Shown: piece after piece, positions 26,018 through 37,802 of the stretch
Numbering within the stretch: the stretch's first letter is position 1
Layout: the number at the start of each line of letters is the position of its first letter
From: Fragilariopsis cylindrus CCMP1102
Lineage: Eukaryota; Bacillariophyta; Bacillariophyceae; Bacillariales; Bacillariaceae
Direction: 5' to 3'
NCBI GenBank assembly: GCA_900095095.1
Contig: FMBT01000303.1
Location: 248,001 to 312,000, forward strand
Length of the DNA stretch: 64,000 nt
Notes under the pieces: model-generated
The model's database searches: none
What the model was told of the DNA's origin: nothing
The model's input: only the letters and a program-made list of their open reading frames with translations
Program-made: the position numbers and the translations under genes

Positions 26018-26793
26018 TTAAGACCAAAATGGATCTTCTTCTTCTGATAAACCTTGCATGGTCCCTGATTCTCCTTCTGATTTACCTTCCTGTTGTTGCT
26101 TTTGTTGTTCGGCGGTGGGAGCATTTGGTAAAATAGCAGCGGTTATATCCATAATTTCACCACCTTGATCTTTCCATTTCCCTTCAATATTATAAAATAT
26201 CGTGATTTCGGTGTCATAACATGAACCATCACACTACCATAATCTAGTAACGTCCAACCAGAATCGGCACTACCCTCCGGCACGCCAGTCGCACCTGGTA
26301 GTAATGCAAATTCTTCATTCACATCATCTTTAATAACAGCAGCGATGGCTTGATTTTGTGGCCGACTATTACCGGTAACGATCACAACAAATGATGTGAC
26401 AGTTGATATTTTACTCACACGCATCGCAACAATATTATCAGCCTTACGTCCATCAGCACCCCGAACAATACAACGAACTAACTCAGCTAATTCATCTTGT
26501 TCCGGTGGAACTAAAATTTCATCACCGACCATTTCTTTTGAATTCATTGGTTCATCAATAAAATCAAGCATACCATTATTATTTTGGAATTTATTTCTCG
26601 TTTCTCTTCTTTGTGCGTTGGTACGACTCATCTGTAAAGCAGAAGAAGAAGAAGAAGTAGTGGTGGTGGTGCGAGTGCATGCTGGCTGCGCTGGAGTTGT
26701 TACGCTCCATGCATCGCAATGATACAATACAGAGAATAATGAAATGATCGCGAACATAACTACGGGCGAAGAAAATATCGAAACTGAGATCAT
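26018..26793 (-). CDS. rsfS: Ribosomal silencing factor RsfS (Iojap), organelle-targeted
   Basis: The protein starts with a hydrophobic leader (MISVSIFSSPVVMFAIISLF...AWS) and a Ser/Thr-rich stretch, consistent with plastid or mitochondrial import. The RsfS domain follows: RKADNIVAMRVSKISTVTSFVVIVTGNSRPQ, AIAAVIKDDV, GWTLLDYGSVMVHVM and an RYFYNIEGKW-type end that aligns with the family's R-x-F-Y-x-L-E-x-x-W. That end needs one extra T in the run at 26194-26197 (plus-strand A); the frame then runs on to a stop at 26018, adding a Gln/Glu-rich tail ending in DPFWS. Without the change the ORF would stop at 26143. RsfS binds L14 (uL14) of the large subunit and blocks subunit joining. Single exon. 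Confidence 0.85.
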
Positions 26794-27209
26794 GGTAGAA
26801 AACTCTTTCTGAATATCCTTTGAAATTTAAATTACAGTATTATTATAAAAAAATCTGATCGATTGTTGATTGTTATGGCGTTGGCTTAGGCTCCTGATTC
26901 GTTCAACTTTCAAATTCTAGGAAAAAGAGAGTCAGTTCTGTTCTGATGTAAGCTTTATTGATGGCTTTTGGAAAGTGTTTGAAAATTGAAAATAGCAGAA
27001 GCACGAATTCCGTGGTCAAACGCCAAAGAATAAGTTCGTCCCCCTTCCGTTTGTGTTATTGTTACAAGGGATTCATTCATTCACGGACGGCCCTGAGATG
27101 ACAAAGATATGATGTCATAACTTTTTAAATGTTGCTTTCAGCTTCTACATTACTTTGTTTTACTTTTCACAATAACAACAAAAAAGAGAAAGACATAATA
27201 GATATATGA
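26794..27209. other. Divergent promoter region, no gene seen
   Basis: Separates RsfS (minus) from the next plus-strand gene. No RNA or site recognised. Confidence 0.45.
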
Positions 27210-28324
27210 ATGTACATGATGATGACGGTCACTGCTAATGCTAGAAGAAAAAAGATGACGACGACGTCGACGATACTGCGACAAAGTCGAAGGGATATTA
27301 CACATAAAATTATATCCGTGGCGTTAGCTGCAGCTTTTACAACTTCAACAACGACCGAAGCTTGGTTAATAAAAAAAGATATCGGTAGTAGTAGCCATCA
27401 TCGTAGAAATGCACAGTCGCAACAACCACAACGATTCGCAACGCCGTATACTATGACACCATCGTCATTGTTGCCATCGCCATTATTATTATCGCCATTC
27501 GAAGAAGTAGTAACAAGAAAAACACCCACATCCGTGACACGATTGTATTCGTCTTCCTCTAATATACGTCAAAGCAGTCGCGGTGGTGTAGGCGGCGCTG
27601 GCAATAATAATGATAATAAGAATGATGATGATAACGAAGAAGATGAAGATGAAGATGATAAAAAAGGTCGGTTTGGATTTCGGAGAGCAGTAAAAAGGGT
27701 GGCAAGAAAGGTATTACCAACAAAATGGTTTCGTTCTAAAAAAGAAAAATTAGAAATTGAACGAAAAAAAGAAGTTAAGAGTAAAATACAAGGTGAATTG
27801 AATGATTTATTAAAGGGTGCACCTTTGCCCATCCGTACATTTGTAAAATATGCAGTTGCTCCAATGTTGGGGAAATTAGCATCGAAGGTAGCAGAAGGGG
27901 TGGAAGCACAACGTAAAACTATGGAAAAGATAGTAGATGATACACGATCGTATCTATTGAATGATGATGAAATTACAAACGTATTAGGAGTACCTCTCCA
28001 ACTTGGTACACCATTTGCACAATCATCTTCATCAGCATCTATTAATGGACGGAGACAAACTCGTATCGAGTTTTCATTAGAAGTTTCTGGTCCAAAAAAT
28101 AATGGTGTTGTTCGTGTTATAGCAACCGGAGAAGGGATTGGACAATTATTAGTTGAATCGACTGGTAAAATTTATAACATTGATATATCTAGTAAGGGTG
28201 GTGGAAGAAAAAAGAAAAGAAAAAAGTAGGACGTGGTAGTAGTAGTCCTAAAAGTAATTGGAATAACGATAAAGGACAAATTATTGATGCAGAAATAGTT
28301 GACAAAACGGAGAGCACGAAATAA
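27210..28324 (+). CDS. Predicted organelle protein with a possible Coa1-like domain
   Basis: About 370 residues if one A is restored near 28220-28225; otherwise the ORF ends at TAG 28227 after KKKRKK. The restored tail (VGRGSSSPKSNW...IDAEIVD...) has the same composition as the rest and ends at TAA 28322, so I regard the break as artificial. The N-terminus is a possible targeting peptide: a hydrophobic core IISVALAAAFTTS followed by AW and long Ser/Arg-rich sequence. A basic helix-rich middle leads to ITNVLGVPLQLGTPF...INGRRQTRIEFSLEVSGPKNNGVVRVIA, which resembles the cytochrome-oxidase assembly factor 1 (Coa1) fold, with a G-x-P and S-G-P-K-x-x-G-x-V-x-V motif. The domain call is tentative. 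Asp/Asn/Glu runs precede the basic region. Confidence 0.6.
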
Positions 28325-29476
28325 ATAACTTGCTAACGACGACGACGATATAGTGATTGTAAATATATACGAAGAACAACGATCGAACTTTCTACTACAC
28401 CTACGATAGCTTTAACGTGTGTATAATAATGTCCTACGTTGTACCAGTAATAATAACTCTCTGTTTCCTTGATTATACCGAATGAATCAATCTTTGGATG
28501 TCGTATCGATCGCATCAGTTGTGGTGTCCAGTAAATCGAAGAAGAAGGGGAAAACTTATACAATATATAAGTGCAACTATTAAATATAATGCATTTCTAA
28601 CATCTATTCTTGTGGTCTTACACAATACTTACCAAAAAAAAGTTAAATGACAAGATGAACCGAAGAATCATTAATTTACCACGACGCTGTTCCGAGTACT
28701 ACTAGACCATTTTTCTAGTTAAAGCCAGTCGACGCTCAACCACCATAAATTAATCGAAAGAAAATTCATGGGAATTATGACAATGCAATGTAATTATCTG
28801 TCATATTATATACTAGCTATACGAATATTGATATCTACTACTGATCGAAAAATCTGTGCTACATTTTAAAAATAAAAGAATAAAGAGTCATATCACATAT
28901 CATACCATCAACACCATTTTAACATACCTTTTGATACTACTAACATACCATTTTGCTTGTGTCTGTTTGCGCGCGAGTGGTTTTTTTTTCGCGTAAAAAC
29001 AGCAAGTGTCCGATAAGGTGGGAGTTAATCATAGCGTTGCTACTACTATAGCTACTTACTTGATAAAGCAAGCTATTATTGAATCAAGAAGCAAAAAGAC
29101 AAATTATTGTCCTACAAGGTGGGAGTTCGTCATAGCGATAATTTACTCGCAAAACTTAGCATTTCACAAGCGATTATGGTAGGTCCTAACGCGAAATACT
29201 CCGACCAAATAATATATTATGACTTTCACATTGAAACTACGACTTGTCATATATAGATAATAGATATGGTAGTTGTGTCTTTTGCCTTTTTTCAACTCCG
29301 TTTATGAATATCTTTTTACACATCATTTCTACAATTTTGAGTTAACGAACATACGTACTTCACATGTTTTGTTTGTTTCACATTAATTTCGTTTGTTTCA
29401 CAAAATCATACTAGAAAGTAACTCTCAACAATAACTCAACAATACTACTAGTAATATTGACAAAACCATCAACACA
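28325..29476. other. Long intergenic region
   Basis: No gene supported. A minus-strand ORF (28333-28563) is short and unconvincing. An imperfect 30-base direct repeat is described separately. Confidence 0.5.
29007..29137. repeat. Dispersed direct repeat around AAGGTGGGAGTT
   Basis: Two 30-base segments (29007-29036 and 29108-29137) both begin TGTCC, share AAGGTGGGAGTT exactly and end TCATAGCG. They are 101 bases apart. Confidence 0.7.
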
Positions 29477-29544
29477 ATGGCCCCAGAAGACTCTTTCGAT
29501 GACAATGCTTGTCTTAATGCGATCGTTGTCGCAGCAACAATTGA

Positions 29545-29577
<33 letters not shown>

Positions 29578-31834
29578 CGGCGGTGGTGGTAAAGAAGATG
29601 ATCGTCGGTACAACAATAACAACAACAACGGGTTGATTATTGCAATTACTTCTTCCACACCTCCAGGCGCATTTCAAGGCGGAGGTGGTATCGAAGATCG
29701 TATGGAAAAAGCTCAGGCAGCAAAGAAGGATCATGATAACAGCAAGAACAAGAATGACGACAACAACAACAACAACAATTCGCACAAATCGTATAACGAG
29801 GTTTACCTCGATGGTAGTAATAAGGGTGATGGTGGTGATGATGATCGTGACGACGACGACGACGACGACAACAACAGCAAGCTTTTTTCGCCGTTATCAT
29901 TGTTTCGAGGTGAAGGTGCTTGGTTTGTTTATCTGATGGTTGTAATGACTGTACTATTTTTGACTTTGATGGGATATGGATTTGGTTCAGGTCTTTTCAT
30001 TCCGAATAGTGGTAAACATCACGTCATCATCAACGGCGATGGCGGTAGTGCTCTTCCTAACAGCGGAAGTAGTGATCTATATTCGTATATAGTTGCTCGT
30101 CAAGACTACAAATATGAGATCATTACTCTTCTTGGTTTACCAAACGTTATGGAACGTACATCACCTCAAGCACAAGCCATAGAATGGTTAGCATTTGAAG
30201 ATGAACCATTGTTTGTTGTTACGAAAGAATCCACTACAACGAATGAGACAACTACGAATAACAACAATGATATTGAATTGTACATCTACGAATCACACTT
30301 AGAACGATTAGAACAACGTTATTCGTTAGTTGTTTGGTACTTCGATCAAGGTGGACCAACATTATGGACGACAATTAATCGTGAACCATCGTCGGGATGG
30401 ATTAATTTTGGTGCTGACATACATGAATGCCAATGGAAGGGTATTGATTGTGATTACAACAATAACAAATATGAAGGTGATGACAGTGATGGTGGTATCG
30501 TTGTTGGTGTACGTTTATCACCGACATTGGGTGTTGTCTTAACGGGAACGTCACTTTCAACCGAACTTGGTTTGTTAACATCAATACGTCGATTAGATTT
30601 CTCTGATCAACGATTACAGGGAACAATCCCAAAGGAATGGTCAAAAATGACTGATCTTGGTAAGTTACATGAGAGTATGAGTACTGTATGATAATGATAC
30701 ATGGTAGTACATACCAAATAAACAAAGGAAAGAATGGAGCACACTTTTCTCACTCACTCTCACTCGCCTCACTCGCCCTCTTTGCTTTTTTTCCACGTCG
30801 TCACATATTGTTTTCAAACAAAAAGAATCAGTGCTTTTATCAAATAATCAATTACAAACTACTATCCCTGAATGGGTTGGTGAAGAATGGACAAAACTTG
30901 AAACTTTAGTATTGGATGGAAATTTATGTTATGGGGATATCCCATCATCATTATCGACCCTAACAGGATTGCGTTATTTTGATGTGCAACAAAATAAACA
31001 ATTAACGGGACGGTTTGATGAAATTTTAATGATGCCATCGTCCTCTACGGCTAGTCAAGCACTTGAATATATTGATATTTCGTACACCAATCTCACTGGG
31101 AGCCTTCCAAGCTCAAACTCAAACTCAAGTACAACACCATTAACTTTACCTAATCTACGTGTCTTTCGTGCATGGAATACACGCGGACTTGATGGAGGTG
31201 TTCCGTCCGATATTTCATCATGGTCAAATTTAGAAGTACTTACTATCGATGAAAGTCCAAACTTACAGGGTACAATTCCATCCCAATTAGGTTTATTATC
31301 GAATCTTAAAACATTGGAAATCCTACGAAGTGGTACTAATTTTTATGGTACATTCCCAAGTGAACTTGGTCTATTATCTAATCTTGAGACATTCAATTTC
31401 CGGGGTAATAATCATAATGGTACTTTACCCGTTGAATATTCACAACTAACTAAATTACAAAGAATGGATGTCCAGTCCAACAAAGTATTGACAGGTACTC
31501 TTCCCGCCGAGTATGGAAATCTTATTAATTTAAGTAAGTTTGTCTTTCCTATCCTCATTGTTGTTTTGTTCTGGTTCATTGTATTGAATTGTACTGGGAA
31601 TCTTTTACTCACTCGCTTGGTCTTCTTCTTCTTCTTCTCGATTCTATTCGATTCAATTCATATCAATTCAATTCAATTCAAACAGAATACTTGGATTTAC
31701 GAGGAACAAGTATGGTTGGTGAAGTCTCTGAAGAAGTGTGTGCCATCGATTTTGAATTCATCATGGCTGATTGTAACGGTAGGACCTCGAACGAGATGAT
31801 CTGTGTCTGTTGTACACGGTGCAACAAAACCTAA
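29477..31834 (+). CDS. Single-pass leucine-rich repeat receptor-like protein
   Basis: Three exons, 29477-30659, 30826-31533 and 31686-31834, with GTAAGT donors and AAG/CAG acceptors; intron lengths are 166 and 152 and all phases agree. The N-terminal 145 residues are cytoplasmic and very low in complexity (Asp, Gly, Asn runs). One TM helix follows (WFVYLMVVMTVLFLTLMGYG). The extracellular part has an LRR N-cap-like WxxxxxxxxCxWxGIDCD, about ten plant-type LRRs (LGLLSNLxTLxxxxNxxxGTxPSEL) and a C-terminal Cys cluster (CVCCTRC). This layout, with a non-kinase cytoplasmic tail, is common in diatoms. It lacks a kinase domain, so it may be a cell-surface or frustule-associated binder. No frame break. 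Confidence 0.88.
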
Positions 31835-32194
31835 ACGTAACAACAACAAAAACATTAAGTTAAGTTTTTTTTTATTTAAAGTGAACATTGTATGGGGTAC
31901 GGTGGGGAGTACCCAAGACGTCAAATGATGACGATATCATAAGTTTAAATAGTTAAATTTAATATAGTACAACACTAGATAATATAATATAATACAATAT
32001 AATACATGAGATATTAACAACAGCTTAGGATTAATTCCGATTACGATAAATGTGCGGAGAAATAATGAGCACATTTTCGGTCATACATAGCGGTATTGAT
32101 TGTCTAACTATTGCTCCAAATAATGGTAAACTTAAATTAGCTGCCGCAATCCCATACAATCATATTTCTCAAAAAATGTCTGTCTCGTCGTCGA
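31835..32194. other. Convergent intergenic region, no gene seen
   Basis: AT-rich, with ATAATATAATAC repeats near 31980-32005. It lies between the LRR gene and thymidine phosphorylase. Confidence 0.45.
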
Positions 32195-33931
32195 TCAGAG
32201 TTCTGGCATGATAAATGGTTCTGTACCACCTTCCTTTGTCACTCGATGTGTCACTATAGGACGTCTTCTCGTATCTGTTTCTACTATTCCTAGCCGTACT
32301 TGTACAGCCTCTTGAACTCGTTGCAATGCAGCATCGGCAATTTCTTGTGAGCGATTCGTAAAAATCTTGACGATAATTTCTCCACCTTTGACGGAATCTC
32401 CCACTTGTTTGTAGAAAACTAGACCCGCTTGACCATCTACTTTCTCACCCGCCACAGTTCGACCAGCACCAACCATGACACCAACATCACCAATAGTCTT
32501 GGCGGGAATGTCGTCGATAACGTAGCATGCAACGGCAGAAGTATTGATATCAGCAGTAGTAGCAGCAGCAGAAGTGTTTGCGGTCTCTTCGTACGTCCAG
32601 CACGCCACAAAAGTTGCAAGGGGGATGTCTCCGGGAGTGTCCAACGCGCGTTGTAAGTGTATGGGTTCGGCACCCTGAGCCAATAGCATTTGACGAATTT
32701 TGTTCAGAGCACGACCTGAATCAAGAACCTTATAAGCATGTTGGATGCAGTCCTCGAGACTCATATATCTGTACTGCTCATATTGTTCTACGCCTTTATC
32801 GGTAGCTTCAGCATCATCATGATTGTGGTTGCTGTTGTCGACATCATTATTGGCAGTGGTATCGATATTGTGCCCTCGTCGGTCGCTTTGATATAACATT
32901 TGTCCAGCCTGTATTACCACTAAGGCGATCAAGTCTTGAGACAATCGTAACCGTTCATCCTTTAAGTTTCCTTTCAAAACGTCGATGCATTCTTCAACCT
33001 CAACCCAATTACCAACTGCTCGTCCTATCGGAAAGTCCATGTTTGTTAAAAATGCAGTGGTGGGTATCAAACCATTGGCCTCACCAACGTCTACCATCGA
33101 TTCAGCTAGCAACTGGGCATCTTCTACGTTAGCCTGGAAGGCACCATGCCCGTACTTAACATCTAAAACCAAAGAATCTGGCCGTTCGGCTATCTTTTTA
33201 CTCATGATGCTAGCAGTTTGCAACGGAAGGCATGATACTGTAGATGTGACGTCGCGTAAAGCATAGATCCTCCGATCAGCTGGACACAACTCGGGACCAG
33301 CCGCTACAATAGCACATCCGACGGGTTCACTGTATCTGTCTATTGTTGTTACTGTTGCGTGTTGTTGTCCCATTATTGCCTCTCCCAAAACGATTTGTTG
33401 AAAATCTTGTACGCTCGGTTCCGCTGTATACCCCGGAAAACTTGTTTCAAGCTTGTCAATTGTCCCCCCAGTGTGTCCTAGTCCTCTACCTGCCATCATC
33501 GGAACACACACACCACACGTTGCTACCAAAGGCGCCAAGATTAATGAGATCTTATCTCCAACGCCACCAGAAGAATGCTTGTCGACGAGTGGTGGTCGTT
33601 GTTGTCGTTTTTGATTATTATCGTTTCTTTGTTCTTTTTCCGGCCATGAGAGAAGCATCCCAGACTCAGCATAGCACCGTGTGAGTGTGGCAGTTTCTCG
33701 TGGAGTCAACGGATTAAAACAAATAGCCATCAACCACGCCGACATTTGATAATCAGGGATTGTTCCTTCGGCGTATTGTGTTATGAAGCAATGTAATTCA
33801 TGATCAGTGTAAATCCCATCATCATCGCTGATGTTGTGGTCGCTGCTGTTGCCGTTTCGGCGCAATCTAGCCCGAGCGATAATCTCGACTGGATTGACGA
33901 CGCTGTTCTTGATTCCCATGCTATTTATCAT
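32195..33931 (-). CDS. Thymidine/pyrimidine-nucleoside phosphorylase
   Basis: An intact 578-residue single-exon gene. It has the family's N-terminal helical domain (FITQYAEGTIPDYQMSAWLMAICF), the phosphate-binding KHSSGGVGDKISL, the APLVATCGVCVPMMAGRGLGHTGGTIDKLE block, DVKYGHGAF, and the PYNP C-terminal domain (VGVMVGAGRTVAGEKVDGQAG). The enzyme splits thymidine or uridine with phosphate to base and (deoxy)ribose-1-phosphate, a salvage step. Compared with the usual 440-residue bacterial enzyme it has two inserts, NDNNQKRQQRP and an Asp/Asn/His-rich stretch, both low complexity. No targeting signal is obvious. The strong resemblance to bacterial DeoA-type enzymes is normal for eukaryotic algae and not by itself evidence of recent transfer. 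Confidence 0.95.
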   Translation of the reverse strand: MINSMGIKNSVVNPVEIIARARLRRNGNSSDHNISDDDGIYTDHELHCFITQYAEGTIPDYQMSAWLMAICFNPLTPRETATLTRCYAESGMLLSWPEKEQRNDNNQKRQQRPPLVDKHSSGGVGDKISLILAPLVATCGVCVPMMAGRGLGHTGGTIDKLETSFPGYTAEPSVQDFQQIVLGEAIMGQQHATVTTIDRYSEPVGCAIVAAGPELCPADRRIYALRDVTSTVSCLPLQTASIMSKKIAERPDSLVLDVKYGHGAFQANVEDAQLLAESMVDVGEANGLIPTTAFLTNMDFPIGRAVGNWVEVEECIDVLKGNLKDERLRLSQDLIALVVIQAGQMLYQSDRRGHNIDTTANNDVDNSNHNHDDAEATDKGVEQYEQYRYMSLEDCIQHAYKVLDSGRALNKIRQMLLAQGAEPIHLQRALDTPGDIPLATFVACWTYEETANTSAAATTADINTSAVACYVIDDIPAKTIGDVGVMVGAGRTVAGEKVDGQAGLVFYKQVGDSVKGGEIIVKIFTNRSQEIADAALQRVQEAVQVRLGIVETDTRRRPIVTHRVTKEGGTEPFIMPEL

Positions 33932-34880
33932 TGTTGACAGTTTCTATTTGACAATATGCTGATCACAGGCGTTGTTATTTTCGAATTTGTTGTTAAGGTT
34001 TTGATTTGTACATATGATCAGTTTGTAGTAACTTACCAGGAATCAAATTTATTGTTACGTTGCCAGCAATCAGCACTGGATAGGAGCTACCTTAGTGTTT
34101 TACTTCTCAAAACAAATAACAGTACTGTAGTGTTTCCATTTTTCCATGCCGTCTTGCAAAGTTATTACTGCTAATGCTGAAGAAGCTTGAAGGCAAAAGT
34201 CAATACGTGTATAATTATAGTATTGAATGCATAATATAATTAATAGTCCACTCCAGCAGAGATTCCAATCAAAGTCTCACCCAATAATGGAACGCATCCA
34301 ATTTTGATAATTTGTGGTTTGACTGATTTTGTCTTGGCTATACACTCTAGGTTACTGGTCTCTTGCTTGACTACACTAGACAACAACACAATCACCATAT
34401 ATTGTGATGCAAGCTACTCGTGTAAAGTAGTGATCTATTAACTCATGTACTACTACTTGTTTACTAAAATTATGCGTATTAAATTTCACTATAGGGCTTC
34501 TTTTCATTTTTTGCAAGACAGTGTGTACAAATTTGTGTACAAGTAGTAAGCGAGTGACAGCAGAAACTTAAGGAGGCTCCATATGGTAGTGAAAGTGTAT
34601 GAAATCAGTTTGTTTTATTGGGTGCGAGCGCAGCGGAATCTCTTCGCCACTACTGTTTTAATATATCCCTTCTTTGAACGAGACATAGAAAAGTAAGAAA
34701 CCCAAATACTAGCTAGCGTAGAACTGGATATCAATCTTATCCATTCTAACATAGTATCATGGACACAGTATGATATACTGAATCAATCTTATACTTACTG
34801 CAGCAATAAAAATACCGGTGAAATTAGTCTAGATCTTCGTATGTTTTGGAAGCTATTCGTCTTTCGGTGTGGTAATTGTT
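33932..34880. other. Intergenic, no gene seen
   Basis: Long spacer upstream of thymidine phosphorylase and downstream of the next minus-strand gene. It holds GTGTACAAATTTGTGTACAAGTAG at 34529-34553, an imperfect palindromic tract. No RNA gene recognised. Confidence 0.5.
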
Positions 34881-35948
34881 TCAGTTAACAACCTTACTAC
34901 ATCGTCGCATGTCCCTCGTGATCACGACACCCACCGATTGGTATCCGTACGCTTTGTGCTTTTTTCTTGGATGCGGAGCGTGGTAACCAAAGTACTCGTA
35001 GTGGAGGTCAAATTTGTCCACGATTTCTAACCAGGCCTTATACTCGCCTTCCTCCCAGTTCGGAAAATTCCAAAATTCATCAAAGACCAGGATGGAACCC
35101 TTTCGGAGGAGCGTCCGAGAGCAGAGGATTTCCAGAACCGTTATTGTGGAGGTGTAAAGATCCGCATCGGCGTGGACAAAGGCCACTGGCTCGTCGCCGT
35201 GGTCGGTATCGTCCAAAAACACAGGCAAACTTTCGTGGAACCAACCCTTGTGAAATTGGACATGGAATGGTTGTGGTTGTTTATTAGTGGCAGCATTAAT
35301 GTCAGTGTCGATGTCAGTTGTATCGGCCGCTTTGATCTTTCTTCGATAATCCCGGATTGTCAAATGATTTCTGAGATTTTCTACGTTTGGTTTTTCTCCT
35401 CCTGTGTCAAACGCACCTTTTTTGTGAAAGGGTTTTTCGTCTGCGCCTATTTGACCATTGATCCAATCTTCTGGTAATCCTTCGAAGGAGTCAAAGCCGT
35501 GAAAGGTCGTGTAGGCAGATGGCTCGTTCCTATCATTACTGTTTTTGCTGCTGTTGGTGTTATCGTTATCGTTATCGTTGTTTTTGTGCGGTTGCGACCG
35601 TTTTTGGTCTTCGACGGAACGGAGGAATGTAGCCATTCGCACCAGATCTTTTCCTTCGTGTACACCAAATTCCAGAAATTGAGCATTTGGAAAGCGTTGC
35701 TTCACCGCCATTGCTTTGCCGATACCAAGACGTAAAAGGCCCAGTCGTTCTTGTTGTGGTATAGCGGGTTGTTTTGCATCATTGTTTTTTGCTGTTGCCT
35801 TGGACGACGACGAGCCTAGTCGCAGCAGCTCCTTCCTATAAAATTCTAGGCAATCCTCACGGAGCCAGGAACTTGTTGCTGCTTGACCGCCAATATTACT
35901 GAGATCTTCATTCTTCTCGTCCGTACTCCTCCCACCACTATTGTCCAT
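34881..35948 (-). CDS. TylF/MycF-type SAM-dependent methyltransferase
   Basis: An intact 355-residue protein, single exon. Characteristic parts are FLEFGVHEGKDLVRMATFL (motif I), FHGFDSFEGLPEDW, FHKGWFHESLPVFL and FVHADADLYTSTITVLE (the metal-site Asp pair), then GSILVFDEFWNFPNWEEGEYKAW. In the TylF family these proteins methylate sugar hydroxyls of macrolides; eukaryotic algal members have unknown substrates. Asn/Asp and Ser runs between residues 130 and 150 are insertions. No signal peptide is obvious. The ORF is clean, unlike many neighbours. Confidence 0.85.
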   Translation of the reverse strand: MDNSGGRSTDEKNEDLSNIGGQAATSSWLREDCLEFYRKELLRLGSSSSKATAKNNDAKQPAIPQQERLGLLRLGIGKAMAVKQRFPNAQFLEFGVHEGKDLVRMATFLRSVEDQKRSQPHKNNDNDNDNTNSSKNSNDRNEPSAYTTFHGFDSFEGLPEDWINGQIGADEKPFHKKGAFDTGGEKPNVENLRNHLTIRDYRRKIKAADTTDIDTDINAATNKQPQPFHVQFHKGWFHESLPVFLDDTDHGDEPVAFVHADADLYTSTITVLEILCSRTLLRKGSILVFDEFWNFPNWEEGEYKAWLEIVDKFDLHYEYFGYHAPHPRKKHKAYGYQSVGVVITRDMRRCSKVVN

Positions 35949-36190
35949 AATACGACTTGCTTGTTAATTGTTTCAATGGCATCAATTTTTGTAATGGTTT
36001 AAGGTTTGTGATGTTTGTTTTCTTATGAAGACTTTCCGTAACGTTTATTCTTCCACGTACTGTAGAAACTACCGTACGAGTACTGTACTGTATAAAAGGA
36101 ATGATTTAGTCCCAAATTGAGAAATATTAGCAGGGTTTCAGTATGATCTAGTTATGTCAGTATGAGAACCTAAGATTCGATTCGTTTAGA

Positions 36191-36303
36191 GGGAACAACC
36201 ATACCAACATGACAGCACCGCTTCCCGTCTACTCAGCAAAGTTAAGCATGTTTGTGCCTGGTTAGTACTATGGTGGAGACCATGTTCCCAGGTGTTGTTC
36301 TCA
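36191..36303 (+). rRNA. 5S ribosomal RNA
   Basis: The sequence has the eukaryotic 5S landmarks in order: CCATACCAACATGACAGCACC, TCCCGTCTACTCAGC, AAGTTAAGC, GTGCCTGG, TTAGTACTATGG and CCCAGGTG. The ends pair: GAACAAC at 36193-36199 with GTTGTTC at 36294-36300, extended by a G-U and a G-C. Internal stems CCTGG/CCAGG and ATGG/CCAT also form. A TTTTT terminator follows at 36307-36311. At about 112 bases it is a few bases shorter than the usual 118-120, mainly in the helix IV/V arm. It stands alone; no other rDNA is nearby. Confidence 0.9.
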
Positions 36304-37792
36304 TATATTTTTATCTTTATTGAAAAAATTCTTTATTTTGGGGGCTCTCTCTTAAAGTTTACTTACAATATAGTAACCACCCCTCAAACCACTCATATTC
36401 TATTATTCTCTGTCTAACAACTGTTTAGTTGGATTTTAACTGGAGTAATTGGAGGAGGAGCTACATCAACAACAACAACAACAACAATTAATTTTCTTAT
36501 TCTTGTTGAAGCATAATGTAAACAAAAGCATAACTACTACCATTGAATGCCATTCTCAAGTCGAACTGTGCACACAGTGAGAAATGCAAAAGAGAGAAGA
36601 AAATATGCACCCATGCATAATATTTAGTATAAAAATTACAGCTAAACTTATGATAATGTATTGTATCTAAATATGGCACTTGAAAGAATCATGTAGGTTT
36701 TATGTTATGATTTTTAGAAGTGGTTCCATCCATTATCAATGGGTATATTTCACGTGTTTTCCACATAAAAATCACATGGGGGATGGCAAGTGTGTGTGCG
36801 TAAAGAAAGTTTTACACCACCCTCTATTTGCTATTTGAACACATAATCTTAAAGATAAAAAGAACGTAAATTGTGGGTTAAAATTTGGAATAGTGTTCAT
36901 ACATTATTTGCTCCCATCTAAAATTTTGTCCTCCTACATACTGATAATCTACTGTCCATCATTGTGGGATGCAAGAAGTGCCAGTAGCGCAAATTCATTG
37001 CAGAACTGCAAAAGCTCATATATGAAACTCTATATCTGAATTTCTCAGTGTGTGTGTGTGTGGTACACAAACACATATTCAATTTGTATGATAATAACAT
37101 CCTGTCATGTAACAGGCTCTCCTTATTTTCAATGTGTATCTTTCAGTTTCACTATGCAAACAACAGAACAGAACAGCAGTCACTCATTGTTGTAATCACA
37201 ATTAGTCAATATCATTGTTGTAATCACAATTGTGTGGTGGTCTCATTTGGAGGTTGGATTATAACTAATTACAGAGGTAAAGATCTAACGGCAATGATGA
37301 ACTTTCTCTGATTATTGTGGTAGACAATGGTGTGGAATTTCCAGATCTAAGATGAGCAACAATAATGGAAATGCTATTTATAAAGTCCATTTCAAGCCAT
37401 GATATTTTTTCCAACTGAGGGATTATAAAACCAAAGAAAATCTGATGTAGAGATGAGATAATTTTCTGTGCTGAGTGTGTGTATTTATTAAGTGGTACAT
37501 ACAGGTAATTTACACCCATGTTACCATTAACTAATAATACTATAATATCCTCATCATCTGTAAAATTTAATATTAATTAGGGGAACAAAGAAGGATAATA
37601 TTTCTCTACATCTGTTGTGTCTTTGCCTAGGCTCGAACAGTTTTTACAGTGAAAATAAAAGTAAAGGTGGTGGTTTTCATATCACTTCTGCAAAAGTTAT
37701 ATGTGTGGGTGCAAAAATAAAATCATAATAGCCATTGAATGGATGGATAGTGGAGAATTTTACATTGCAAAAGGTATGTACATCAAACAAAC
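36304..37792. other. Long intergenic region downstream of 5S rRNA
   Basis: No protein gene supported. Contents include a (CAA)n tract at 36468-36484, a (GT)n tract at 37051-37062 and a direct repeat of ATTGTTGTAATCACAATT near 37186 and 37214. Several short ORFs have no conserved content. Confidence 0.5.
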
Positions 37793-37799
37793 AAAAAAA
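37793..37799 (-). terminator. RNA polymerase III terminator of tRNA-Cys
   Basis: Seven consecutive T residues on the minus strand begin four bases after the 5' half of the tRNA, as expected for a pol III transcript. Confidence 0.75.
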
Positions 37800-37802
37800 C
37801 AA

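Noticed and set aside
32195-33931. Recent bacterial transfer of thymidine phosphorylase
   Set aside because: Its low-complexity inserts and codon style match the neighbours; bacterial-like sequence alone does not show recent transfer.
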